64,000 nucleotides of DNA from Bathynomus jamesi (taxonomy: Eukaryota; Arthropoda; Malacostraca; Isopoda; Cirolanidae). Position 1 is the stretch's first letter. The number at the start of each line of letters is the position of its first letter. Shown one piece after another: positions 1 to 9,600 of the stretch. The notes under the pieces are model-generated. The model saw only the letters and a program-made list of their open reading frames with translations. It was not told the origin of the DNA and ran no database searches. The stretch lies in contig JAJOZX010000937.1 of NCBI GenBank assembly GCA_023014485.1, positions 323,501 through 387,500 of the forward strand. The letters are read 5' to 3'. The position numbers were made by a program, and so were the translations under genes.

Positions 1-336
1 GGTTTTGAATTTCAGAAATATAGTTGTTAATTTTTGTAATGTAATTTTCATTGTCAAGTAGGAGAGTAGAATACTCATCATCTGTTAGTTCAATTGTGTC
101 ATCAATTTCTGTAATTATGTCTTCATCTAGTATGAAAATGTCTTGTTTGTAACGAGTAATAGAATTTAATGTTGTTTCAAGATCATATCTTGTAGGTTCC
201 TTTTGTTTGAAATCATTGTACAGTTTGGTGATGACACCTTTACGTGCTGATTTTTTCCTCATTAATTTTTTGTGATTTTGAGATGGTGCCGTAGCCCCAA
301 GGTTGTGTTTCTTACCCTTTTGTCCAAGTCTTCCAT
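1..336 (-). pseudogene. gag N-terminus of BEL/Pao copy (runs off the window)
   Basis: The minus strand from 336 encodes the same Gag N-terminus as the element at 24589: an ATG followed by a basic segment and an acidic stretch. Only about 110 codons are inside the window. Whether the rest of gag-pol is intact cannot be seen. Confidence 0.75.
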
Positions 337-922
337 AATTGTTGTTAGTGTTAAAGTTCTGAGTTTAATTTTTATGATGTTGAGCAAGTTAAATTACTGT
401 ACAGTAATAAGTTTTTTATATACCTGCGCCACAGGTTAAATTAAAAATTCACAATGTTTTTAGTTAGGATAGGCCTTGAGTGTAAAGAGTAAGGCCTACT
501 TTAAGAGGTAGGCCTATTATGTAAGGTAAAGTTAGGTGGGCCTACTAAATAGGCCTATTTGTTGGGCCTACCAAGTAGGCTTATGTTTGGGCCTATTATT
601 TTATAGGACCTCAAATGAGTTAAGCCTGTTAAATTAACAAGGCTTAGTTTTGAATTTGAAGAGTAGGACCTATTAAATAGGCTTAATGTTGCGGGCCTAT
701 TATTTTTAGGACCTAAAATAAGTTATGCCTGTTAAATGAACAAGCCTTTGTTTTCGATTAGTGTAAAGGTAAAGGAATCGGTTCCCAGTTGCTTAGGCCA
801 CCATATGAAAACTATAGTGGGGTTACGGTTGAAATTAGGGTTAGGCCTACTGAGTTAAGCCTAGCCACTGCGTGTGTCAGTGTAAATTTTAGAGGGGTTA
901 GTTCCCCATACACAGGGCCACC

Positions 923-1714
923 ATTGAAAAAACTATATAGGGCTATGGGTTGATTGCCTGTGCCCTCATCCGTTGGAAATTTCCAACAGACGTCAGTGGA
1001 GGGTTACCGACAAAAGCCCTATGCTTTTTCGTTAGAGAGTTATAAATATGTAGGTCTTTAAAGGACCTCTTTATATTTATATTGATTACGGTAATTCTAG
1101 CATCGGGAGTTGGGAAAGCCTTATGTTAATAAAAACTGAAGTTGCTCACCTTATTTTTGCTGGGTCTTTGTTTGTTTCGATGTAGGGCGTGACGGTCATT
1201 TTCGGTGTAGGGCCGCCACGATGGGGTTACGCGGCGAATTTACTTAAGGTAATTAATATAGGCAGTCACTATATAAACCCCTGAAGGAATAGGCCTATCC
1301 TTTTATAATCATTAGGTTTTATTTTATAAGGAATTCACTCAGGACTTGAGGGAAAATTTAGACACGTTTTCCCAGTTTAAAGCGTTCGCTTGGAATAAAC
1401 AGCCCTGAGAGCCGTTCCTTGGTTCGCTTGTATTTTCATTATTATTTGCCGATCTAGCAAGATTTTGTTGTGTCTACTTCTTTTTTGGTAGACTAAACAA
1501 TAAATTGGGTTTTCTTGTTGCTATGTGGGGCTGATTCATACATACAGGTTCCTTGTACGTATGGCAATTCAATTATTTCATTCCCAATAGGCTATGTCGC
1601 CAATCCCGAGGCAATTTTGTATAGATATTTAATTCAATTAATTAATAATTTATATTTAATTATGAAATAAATGTACCACATATGATACCATGTTGTGAGC
1701 GCGTATAGTTTTTC
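923..1714 (-). repeat. LTR of the partial BEL/Pao copy
   Basis: The segment matches, in reverse complement, the two LTRs at 23206-24001 and 30478-31271. It starts (on the minus strand) with TATGGAAAAACTATACGCGC, as they do. The internal sequence directly after it begins with a TGG-type primer-binding site, as in the complete element. Confidence 0.88.
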
Positions 1715-4700
1715 CATAAGCGTATTGTAGAGTTTGCCCTTTACAACAGCGACGGGCGTGAAGTCAGGACGAGGCTGTCCTTGGGATTCGGGTCAGATGA
1801 TGGTGATGTGGAGAATTTTTGGGTAGTAGTGCCATTCAGGCGTTTGGCTGCTGAAGATGTAGAGTATATATTAGGTCGTATAATGCAGGCCTCCCAAAGT
1901 AGTATAGCCTTCAATATGGACAGCTTCACGGTAAATATTGACCGTGTATTCCGTGTTGCGGGTCATAGTGTCACACCTTACACTCCTAACTTCAATTCTC
2001 AGGCTATTTTTAGACGGCATATAAACGTCGATCGTGGTTGCGGCTTTATAGCAGTAGTCTTAGCTCGTATGTTTGCTGTACTAAATACACAGACCGCAAA
2101 AATTTGGCTGCCTACGGTGGTGGAGCGTGCTCGTAAACTAGCTGTAGACTGTAAACTTGAATTTGAGTGTAATATGGGTCATGAAGAGCTGAGAAGGGTA
2201 GAACAGGAAATGAATGCTCGTATAATTGTATTTGAACTGGATGATCGTCGTAGAACTGTGTATGTTTTTAAAGGCTGTGTGAGAGATCGTACAAGACCCC
2301 TACTTATTTTAGGATTGTCAGGAACAACGTATCTCCCCATCTGTAATATAAGGTGCCTTTACGCAAGTTATGACAAAAGTCGAAAATATTGACAACATCA
2401 TGATTTGTGTAAGGGGTGTCTCGAGTTTGCAGGTGATACAGTGAAACATTGTAAAGATTGCCACATGGTATGAGCAGTGTAAAAGCCCCAAATGTGAAAG
2501 CCGTGTAGTTGAAGCTGAGAAGAGGGCTTGTAATGTGTGTAGACGCACATTTTTCAATAATAGCTGTTTTGAGTTCCATAAATCAATTGGCACGTGCAGG
2601 AAAATGAGAATCTGTGAATGTGGTATGTTTCACATGATGGATAATTGGGGAAATTTCAAACACAAATGTGATAAAATTCACTGTTCTACATGCCATGAGA
2701 AATATAAGGCGGATGGTGTAAAGCATGTATGTTATATGAAAGACGCCAAGCTTAAAAACAATCCTTGTATAACTGTGTACTACGATATAGAAACATACAC
2801 GAACGCTGAAACCAAAGAGGTCATTCAACATTTACTTGTGAGCCAACTATTTGTGATGAGTGGATAGAGATCGAGTGTGATGAGTGTCACAAATGTGGTA
2901 AACGGACAAACGTTTTTAAAACGAGTGTCCACGATAGCCCTGTAAAACTATTTGTGCCCTATATGGTCAAGCTAGCGGACAAGTTAAAAAAAATGACTGT
3001 GTATATTCTCGCCCATAACGGGGCAAAATTTGGCACACAGTTCCTTTATAAGAAGCTGCTTGAGCAAGAGTCTTCAGAGATATTTACAGGTGATCCATTG
3101 AAAAGAGGCAACAAATTAATGCAGATGCAAATAAGAGGAAATGTACAATTTAAAGACACTTTATTATTCACACCTTGTAAATTAGCAAAGCTATCCAAGG
3201 TGATGGGCGTAGCAGCTGAGGTTTCAAAAGGGTACTTCCCTTACACATTCCTCACTAGTGAAACTTTAAATTACGTAAGTCTACCTCCACCAAAACATTA
3301 CTTTAACTATGACTGTATGAGCACAGATGAACGTGAAGATTTTGACCGATACTACTGTACAACAGCTTTAATGAACGTTATCCTTATAATATAGCTGATG
3401 AATGTGAGCGTTATTGCGTGAATGATGTGCGCGTGCTTAGAGTATGTTTCCAGGCCTTTAGAAGGATGTGCATATGTCGTTTCAAATGCGATCCGCTGCA
3501 AGTCGCAACCACCATCGCCTCATTATGTTTTACGGTGTTCAAGAATAACTTCATGCCTGAAGGCACCTTAGCCATTACCCACACAAACAACCCCCGCAGT
3601 TATGGGCACAAAGCTATTTACTGGCTCATACACCTACAACAGCAGACAGGTGTATACATAAAGCATGCCCGCAACACGGGCGAAGTTCCCATTAAGGTTA
3701 ATGGCCATGTTTGTTGGGTTGATGGTCTAAGTGAAAACCGTGTCACTGGCGAGAAGACTGTGTACTCCTTTAACGGTTGCTGGTGGCATGGATGCCCCCC
3801 TCCTCAGTGCGGAATCGCAGAAGATATCCACGGTAGATCTCCTACCGACTGTCTTGCGTGGACGCGCACCCGCGATCAGCTTATAGGGTCCCAGTTCACT
3901 CAAAAAGTCTTGTGGGAGCATGAATATGATCCACGGATGGAGACAGACGGGGCGTACCGTGAAGAAATAAACACGATCAAACGTTCAATGGTGCTGGATC
4001 CTCTCAAATGCGGCGATAGCTTGTTCGGAGGGCGTACAAATCCCTTCAAGCTATACTTTCCGCCTACGGATGGCGTGAAACTCCATTACTACGATTTCTG
4101 TTCTTTATAGCGCTACGTGAGAAGAACAGTCCGTACCCCGTAGGTGCGCCTGAAAAAATAGTGAGTCCTAACCTACCTTCCATCAACGAGTTCTCAAGAC
4201 ATTTGAATGGGTACTATTTCGGACTTTCTTTCGTAGACGTGCTCCCCCTTCGCGAATTATGGATGCCGATCTTACCCGTCGTTATAGATCACAAACTCAT
4301 GTTTCCCCATGTGCGTGAAATGTGCAGAAGAGAACAATAGTGATTGTGGCCATACACCTCACCAGCGTAAGATCAGAGGTTTATACACAAGCCCTAAGCT
4401 GGCCCTAGCCGTTTGCCATGGGTATAGAATAACGAAGATACATGAGGTGTGGAGATTTCAGAAGCTACCCAACCTTTTCACACCATATATAAACGCGTTT
4501 TTGAAGGACAAAGTTGAGACGTCCGGATATCCGCGAGGAGTTGAAACCGAAGATGAAAAAAAGTCTTATATTCAACGTTACCGTGACCACGAAGGTATAC
4601 AACTAGATCGTACCCAAACTGTAAAGAATCATGGCAAGCGCTTTAGTGCAAAATTGTGCCTAAACAGTCTTTGGGGAAAATTTGCACAGAATACCGGTAA

Positions 4701-5394
4701 AGGGAACGTCCATTTGGCGCAAAGTTATAGTGAAGTCTGGGATTACGCCAACGCACCCGATAAAGAGGTCATGGAGATTGTGAATGTAGACAATACTTAC
4801 ATAATAAAGTACAACAATACTGAATTGGCCACAGATACCTCACGCGTTACAAACATTCCTGTAGCCAGCTTCACAACAGCCTACGCGCGCATCAAACTTT
4901 GGGGCCTACTGCATTCTCTTGGGCGGAGGGTTTTGTATGCCGATACAGAGAGTGTGATATTCACAGCGAGGAGGGGTGAATACATGCCTGCTATTTGGGA
5001 GTTCCTCGGTGAGCTAACTGACGAGATCAAGAATGAGTATGGGGACAAGGCATACGCCGACTCGTTTGTGTCAACAGGGCCAAAAACCTATGGGGTACGG
5101 GTGAGGATAGGGGATGAAACGAAGTATATCGTGAAGGCTAAGGGTATCACGCTTAACCAAGCGAATCGGCGGGTCGTCTACTTTGATTCGCTGAAGGAGC
5201 TAGTGTGTTTGGAAGATGATGATGAGGGTGGCCGTCCGACCCAACTGACTGTAGGGACCTACAATTTTCGGGCGCAGAATCTGGGGTGTGTGAAGGAACT
5301 TAGGGGTACAAAGGTGTGCCGTAACACCTACAGGAAACGCTACCAGGTGCCTAGTACCTATGACACCGTGCCATTTGGTTACCATAATCTTTGA
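1715..5394 (+). pseudogene. Polinton/adintovirus-like family B DNA polymerase, unit A
   Basis: This is a decayed protein-primed type B DNA polymerase, the replicase of Polinton/Maverick and adintovirus-type elements. In order one sees an N-terminal domain (1781-2392), a Cys/His-rich zinc region (about 2420-2760, with a break), exonuclease motif I DIE (about 2785), a second exonuclease motif region HNGAKF (about 3020), an exonuclease III-like YCVNDV (about 3412), the family signature FNGCWWHGC (about 3770), polymerase motif A DFCSL (about 4095), motif B with NSLWGKF (about 4660), motif C YADTES (about 4935) and a complete C-terminus. The reading frame is broken near 2393, 2460-2530, 2868, 3394, by a stop inside motif A at 4108-4110, and near 4300. 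The aspartate expected after HNGAKF is glycine, while the copy at 55044 keeps it. The start is lost to the BEL insertion at 1714. The family is clear and the gene is dead. Confidence 0.9.
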
Positions 5395-5484
5395 TATGTC
5401 TATTGCAAACTTAATTATTACACGTATTTGGAAATATGTACATCCTGATTATTTCCTTTATTAAATAAATCGTGCTTCAACTAG

Positions 5485-5487
5485 CGT

Positions 5488-5521
<34 letters not shown>

Positions 5522-5540
5522 TGTGGTGTGTGTGTGTACA
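5485..5540. repeat. (TG)n microsatellite
   Basis: A run of TG dinucleotides, interrupted once, lies just after the polymerase gene. No gene is supported between 5395 and 5676. Confidence 0.85.
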
Positions 5541-5676
5541 GTAAAAAGCTAAGCCCCGCCCACTGTAAGACCAGCAGCGTGAGTCATGCCGCAACATGGG
5601 CTTCCCTACGTGCTCAGTTGACCTCTGTATACCCTTGAGCTCAGACGTGTATTCTCTCGCATAGAAGAAAATAGTA

Positions 5677-6275
5677 ATGGCTACCTTTAATATCGCGTGT
5701 TCAACATTTATGAAGTGGTATTCTGCTAAGTGCGTAGATGTAGTGGATACTGAAAAACTCCCTATTCCGCCTCCTTTGCCTCTTTTAAGGCTGCAGTGAA
5801 TCGTGCGAAGGGCCAGGCTATTCAAATACTCTACGGATATTCTGGCGAGGGGGTTGTAGGATTTCGCAGTACAGACGATGTACTGAAGTATGTTATAGAA
5901 CTAAGCTTTATAAAGGCTCACATATACCGCGCAGTAGAAGAAGAAACACGGTCAGAAGATAAACAGCAGCTATGGTTAGTGAGTCTTGTGGATGAGTGGT
6001 GTGATAAGCGGTATTATATCATGTTACACCATACCGATTACTCGTACCCTACGGCTGAAAATGTAAATCTTGTCATCATGGACAATCTTAAGTATTTTTA
6101 CCACTACATTAATATATATCATGATGAGGTTTGTAGTGAGGTTGTGGCTAAAAGTTTGTGTGAGTTTTTAACAGATTTTAGAGATGAGAATCGCCTGTTA
6201 AACAAAAAGGATAAATATGAACATATGTTTCTCTCTAATAGCGCACCGGTTTGTGAAGATGTTTTGGAGAGATAA
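5677..6275 (+). pseudogene. Orphan protein downstream of the polymerase (frameshifted)
   Basis: An ATG at 5677 opens a short ORF of 40 codons. The longer open frame (5754-6275, about 170 codons) takes over near 5790, so one frameshift probably splits a single gene. The longer part is rich in Tyr, Asp and Glu, with no signal peptide, membrane span or motif I recognise. It follows unit A polymerase on the same strand and has the length of small accessory or structural genes of Polinton-like elements, but nothing in it identifies a role. It could also belong to another, unrecognised insertion. Confidence 0.45.
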
Positions 6276-6287
6276 AACATTTAAAAA

Positions 6288-6759
6288 ATGTGTTTAATTC
6301 GTGAAAATTACCCTGAAGGAAAATGTCTGGTGCGTATTCAGGGAAGTGGTAGTGATAAAACATTAAAACCGAAATTAATTATTGTATTGGAAAATTTCTC
6401 AAAAGATCTGCCCAATATAATGGGATACGATTCATGTTGGGTCAGCGCCGTACACGTTTCATTAGTTTATGGTGTGACTCATTCCTCCCGGAGCATACGA
6501 GTTCGAACAAACCCATTCACGTTTCATGAGGATGATTCACCCCGCCCGTCGAGCAGATCCTGCCAGTCTGCCTCCTGTGGCTCATAGTCATCTCAGAGCT
6601 TGCACCAAGTGGACGCGCCATAGTCATCTCGAACCGTGTGAACGTGCGAATACGATGGAACTCCCTTTGAGAAGTATTCTCAACGCCTCGTACGACGTCT
6701 CCGTGACGAAGTCAGTGCGCGTGTTCAGGCGAGAAACCGGCACCATTAACTGTGCTTGA
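6288..6759 (+). pseudogene. Orphan ORF pair, possible broken accessory gene
   Basis: An ATG at 6288 starts a 99-codon ORF only 12 bases after the previous stop. From about 6476 a second frame stays open to 6759 and contains LIPPGAYEFEQ, loosely reminiscent of a proline-glycine-tyrosine motif seen in some Polinton-like minor proteins. That resemblance is from memory and weak. The two frames probably come from one frameshifted gene in the downstream cluster of unit A. No catalytic residues or domains are visible. Confidence 0.35.
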
Positions 6760-6814
6760 AACGATCTGCAGGCATGCAAGCAAACGTAACGTTATTTATT
6801 TAAGTCTTAAGGAG

Positions 6815-7243
6815 ATGCATAAAATCTTCGTGGTAGTTGAGAGGTGGGCTGAGGACCGCTATAAAATACCAGCTGACGTTGGTACAAGAAGAGAGACGAT
6901 TAGTGACGCCTCCTCATATACCATTGTTTGTACATTGAGTGTCAGTAATGAACAACCATGCATTCATATACGAGTGATGTGGAAGAACACAGCTGATAAT
7001 GACGTTCTTGTCCCTACACGACACCGTTTCATCCTCGACAGAATGTTTGAGATCGTCGGATTCCGTAAGCTGAAGCCTATATTAGATGCGCGTGTTACGG
7101 ATATGATTTATTTTGACACGGTACTTGAATACGCTTACACCGCTCTGCTCGACGGATTTGTTGAATGTAGGAATGAACAGGGGGAGAACGGTCTAGATCT
7201 GGTTGCATATTTAAAAGGTTTAGGATTCTTCGAAATATCCTGA
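6815..7243 (+). CDS. Hypothetical protein of Polinton-like unit A
   Basis: This ORF has its first in-frame ATG at 6815, and the open frame begins at about 6752 without a better start. It encodes about 142 residues, mixed alpha/beta in composition, with no low-complexity, transmembrane or signal segment. It lies in the same orientation as the polymerase and the ORFs on either side, so it probably belongs to the same element. I do not recognise a family. Confidence 0.45.
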   Translation: MHKIFVVVERWAEDRYKIPADVGTRRETISDASSYTIVCTLSVSNEQPCIHIRVMWKNTADNDVLVPTRHRFILDRMFEIVGFRKLKPILDARVTDMIYFDTVLEYAYTALLDGFVECRNEQGENGLDLVAYLKGLGFFEIS

Positions 7244-7361
7244 GCTTTGGTACTTGAGAGGTAAAGAGCTGAGCTCGCCTACACTGTTCACCCTGAAGAG
7301 CTGTACCTCTATATAGTGGATAGGTGTCGTTACGATTTAGTAGAATATTTCCAATCTCGTT

Positions 7362-7715
7362 ATGCCGAGTGAAGAAGAGTTCACGATTGAAAAGTTCGGG
7401 GCGTTAAGAAAAAGCTCCCGATTGGAAAGGCATGATTATAAACTTGTATTTAATGTTGTGGTTAACAATGACATTTTTGTGCGTGCTTTTGATTGTGTTC
7501 TAGCTATGCTTAAAGATAACTTTCCAGCCGAGTGTAAAGTGGGTACAAAAATAGTATTGAACGATACGAAAGCCATTTATGTCGAGTATAGACCGCCGCA
7601 TCAGTTAAACGGTGAAGTGATGCTTGGACGGTTTTACCACATCGTACAAAGAAATGGCGATGTGGATATAGACTCTATCATATACGAATTTAGCGTTTTG
7701 CACCGTAGAACGTAA
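7362..7715 (+). CDS. Hypothetical protein, 117 residues, end of unit A cluster
   Basis: The ORF starts with ATG at 7362 and is intact for 117 codons. The product is acidic at its N-terminus with hydrophobic and charged segments alternating, and shows no recognisable domain. It is the last ORF of the cluster. The DNA after it turns abruptly AT-rich and repetitive, which may mark the end of the Polinton-like coding region. An intact ORF in a decayed neighbourhood is notable but could be chance. Confidence 0.45.
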   Translation: MPSEEEFTIEKFGALRKSSRLERHDYKLVFNVVVNNDIFVRAFDCVLAMLKDNFPAECKVGTKIVLNDTKAIYVEYRPPHQLNGEVMLGRFYHIVQRNGDVDIDSIIYEFSVLHRRT

Positions 7716-7960
7716 AGACAATATATATTTTTTATGTAATAATAGGATTATACGTTTGGTATATTTTTTCCTGTACTAATATTTGATACTATAACTATAT
7801 TTTTCGTCTACTAATATTTGATAATATAACTATATTTTCCTGTACTAATATTTTGTTAATACTATGTTTTGTATGATTATATATAATTAATATAACTATA
7901 TATTTTCCTGTACTAATATTTTGGTAATACTATGCTTTGTATGATTATATATTTTCCGTT
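7716..7960. repeat. AT-rich tandem repeats
   Basis: A motif close to TATTTTCCTGTACTAATATT recurs four times with small changes, mixed with ATGYTTTGTATGATTATAT. No coding potential is visible. Confidence 0.7.
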
Positions 7961-8079
7961 CTATTATTTGACCATATATATGTCCATTGTATATCCATTA
8001 ATTCAGCTAAAATAAACAGAACGTTGTACTGGTGTTTTATTTATTCGTTGAACACGATTATATCACTTGTTTGGTTTCG

Positions 8080-8450
8080 GTCTTCTGAATATTTAATTAA
8101 TTGTTATTTGTCAAATCGGTCTTCTAAACCAACTGGAATATACGGAATATTTAATTAATTAATGCTATCTGGCAACTCAGTCTTCTAAGCAATCTGGCTG
8201 ATTAATATATGCAATAATTTAAAAAATAACGGATCTGGCAACTCAGCCAACTGGCTGATTAATATACGGAATATTGAATTAATTAATGCTATCTGGCAAC
8301 TCAGCCTTCTAAGCCATCTGGCTGATTAATATATGGAATAATTTAAAAAATAACGAATCTGGCAACTCAGCCTTCTAAGACAACTGGCTGGTTAATATGT
8401 GCAAATACATGGCTCAAACTAGCAACTCAGCCAACTGGGTGATTAGGGGC
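8080..8450. repeat. Tandem repeat array, ATCTGGCAACTCAGCC units
   Basis: At least five imperfect copies of a unit containing ATCTGGCAACTCAGCC, a GGCTGATTAATATA segment and an AT-rich linker follow one another with alternating spacing, so higher-order units of roughly 115-120 bp are likely. This is minisatellite-like DNA without a gene. Confidence 0.75.
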
Positions 8451-8546
8451 CTATAAGAGAACGGCGGGGTGGCTGAAGGAGTCATATGCGTCTGACAGCT
8501 GTCGGACGAATATCTCTCTCTCTCTCTTTCTCTCTCCTCTCTCTCT

Positions 8547-8611
8547 GGTGTAGTGGTTATCATATCTGACGGCAATCTGAAGATCCCGGGTTCGATTCCC
8601 GGGTGGTTACC
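8547..8611 (+). repeat. tRNA-like sequence (SINE head / LINE 5' end)
   Basis: The segment has a pol III box A-like GGTGTAGTGGTTATC and a box B-like GGTTCGATTCCCGG at the spacing of a tRNA gene. It lacks a clean acceptor stem, so it is not a functional tRNA gene. The same head occurs in the SINEs at 45812-45962 and 57135-57490. Here it lies between a (TC)n tract and the LINE ORF1. Confidence 0.7.
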
Positions 8612-8653
8612 TCATTTAGGGGTGGGTCGGGTGGTGTAAGTGCGGCCGAGTTT

Positions 8654-9600
8654 ATGGGTGGCGACGGGTTTCGAGAGGTCTCGGGCAAGAAGGCTGCGAA
8701 GTCAAAGCCCAAGACCCCGGTTGCTCCTGTCAGGACCTCCAACCGCTTTAGTCTCCTGTGCGCGAAGGAGGAAGACACCGTTTTAATTGGGGACTCCCAG
8801 ATTAGGGGCCAGGAGAAGTACTTTGCTTCTGCAAACCGAGACAGGAGGAAGGTAAGGTGCTTACCCGGTCGGGGAACGTCGCACATAAGGAAGGAATTAG
8901 AGAAGGTGCGCGTGGCTAGTCGGAGGACTGCGATCGTTGTCCATGCTGGTGGCAACGACTTGTTCCTCAAAGGCGGTAGGGTAGGTTCAACGGAATGGAT
9001 CATCACCGAGATCATGTCTCTTGCGGATGATCTGAAACTTAAGACAGACAGGGGAATGTTGATGGGTATTTTACCGCGGATGAATGCCAGTGACCACGCG
9101 CTCAGTAAGGTCATTGGCATCAACGAGAGGGTGCAAGACTTGTGCGTCCCACTGGGCGTGAGGTTTGTTGACCCGTTCGACGCGTTTTGGGTAGGTGGGA
9201 CCTGTATCAGAGAGATGGTGTCCATCTCAATGTCAGGGGTAAAGGTGTGCTAGGCACGCTGCTTGACCGGCACCTATACCGTATGGTGAGGTCGAGTCCG
9301 GGGAGAGATGATGGGCCCCCACCGGGGAGGGATGAGGATGAGCCGGTGGCTGACGTACCTTCAACTGAAGGGTGCGTCCAGGTACAGGTGGGTGACTCTC
9401 CTTCCACGTTGGAGGGGGCTCAGGCTCCTGCGGAAATTGTCCCCTCGTTAGTGAGGGGCTCTTCAACTCCCGACAGCCCTGGCTGTTCGGGAAACGGGTC
9501 GTGCTATGGGGCGGCCAGAATAGGGGAGGCTCCCTCCGTGCAATGCTTTTTAATGCTAGGTCGATCAGGAACAAGTTTGGCGAGCTACGGGCGCTCTTAG
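8654..9600 (+). pseudogene. LINE ORF1, SGNH esterase type (frameshifted)
   Basis: ORF1 of CR1/L2-group LINEs often carries a GDSL/SGNH hydrolase domain. Here GDSQ (about 8790), GGND (about 8950) and the final D-G-V-H motif (about 9213-9224) are all visible, so the Ser, Gly, Asn and Asp-His blocks are present. The last block is in a different frame, which places a one-base frameshift near 9190-9200. The frame is open upstream to 8603 inside the tRNA-like head, but 8654 is the first ATG. The acidic, proline-rich tail after 9290 is low in complexity. The role of the esterase in retrotransposition is unproven in general. Confidence 0.75.

Larger units (their letters stand above)
1..1714 (-). mobile_element. 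BEL/Pao LTR retrotransposon, 5' part, reverse orientation
   Basis: This is a reverse-complement relative of the complete BEL/Pao element at 23206-31271. Reading leftward from 1714 it has one LTR (1714 to about 923), the leader rich in GGCCTA motifs, and the start of gag, and it runs off the window. The LTR end abuts polymerase coding sequence of the Polinton-like unit A at 1715, so the retrotransposon inserted into that gene. The copy differs from the complete one by many substitutions, so it is a separate, older insertion. The second LTR and any target duplication lie outside the window. Confidence 0.9.

Noticed and set aside
8547..8611. A functional tRNA gene
   Set aside because: Box A and box B are present but the acceptor stem does not close and the same head recurs in SINEs, so it is a tRNA-derived repeat.
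8560..9225. 221-codon minus-strand ORF
   Set aside because: It is the antisense of LINE ORF1, whose plus-strand frame carries the SGNH motifs.
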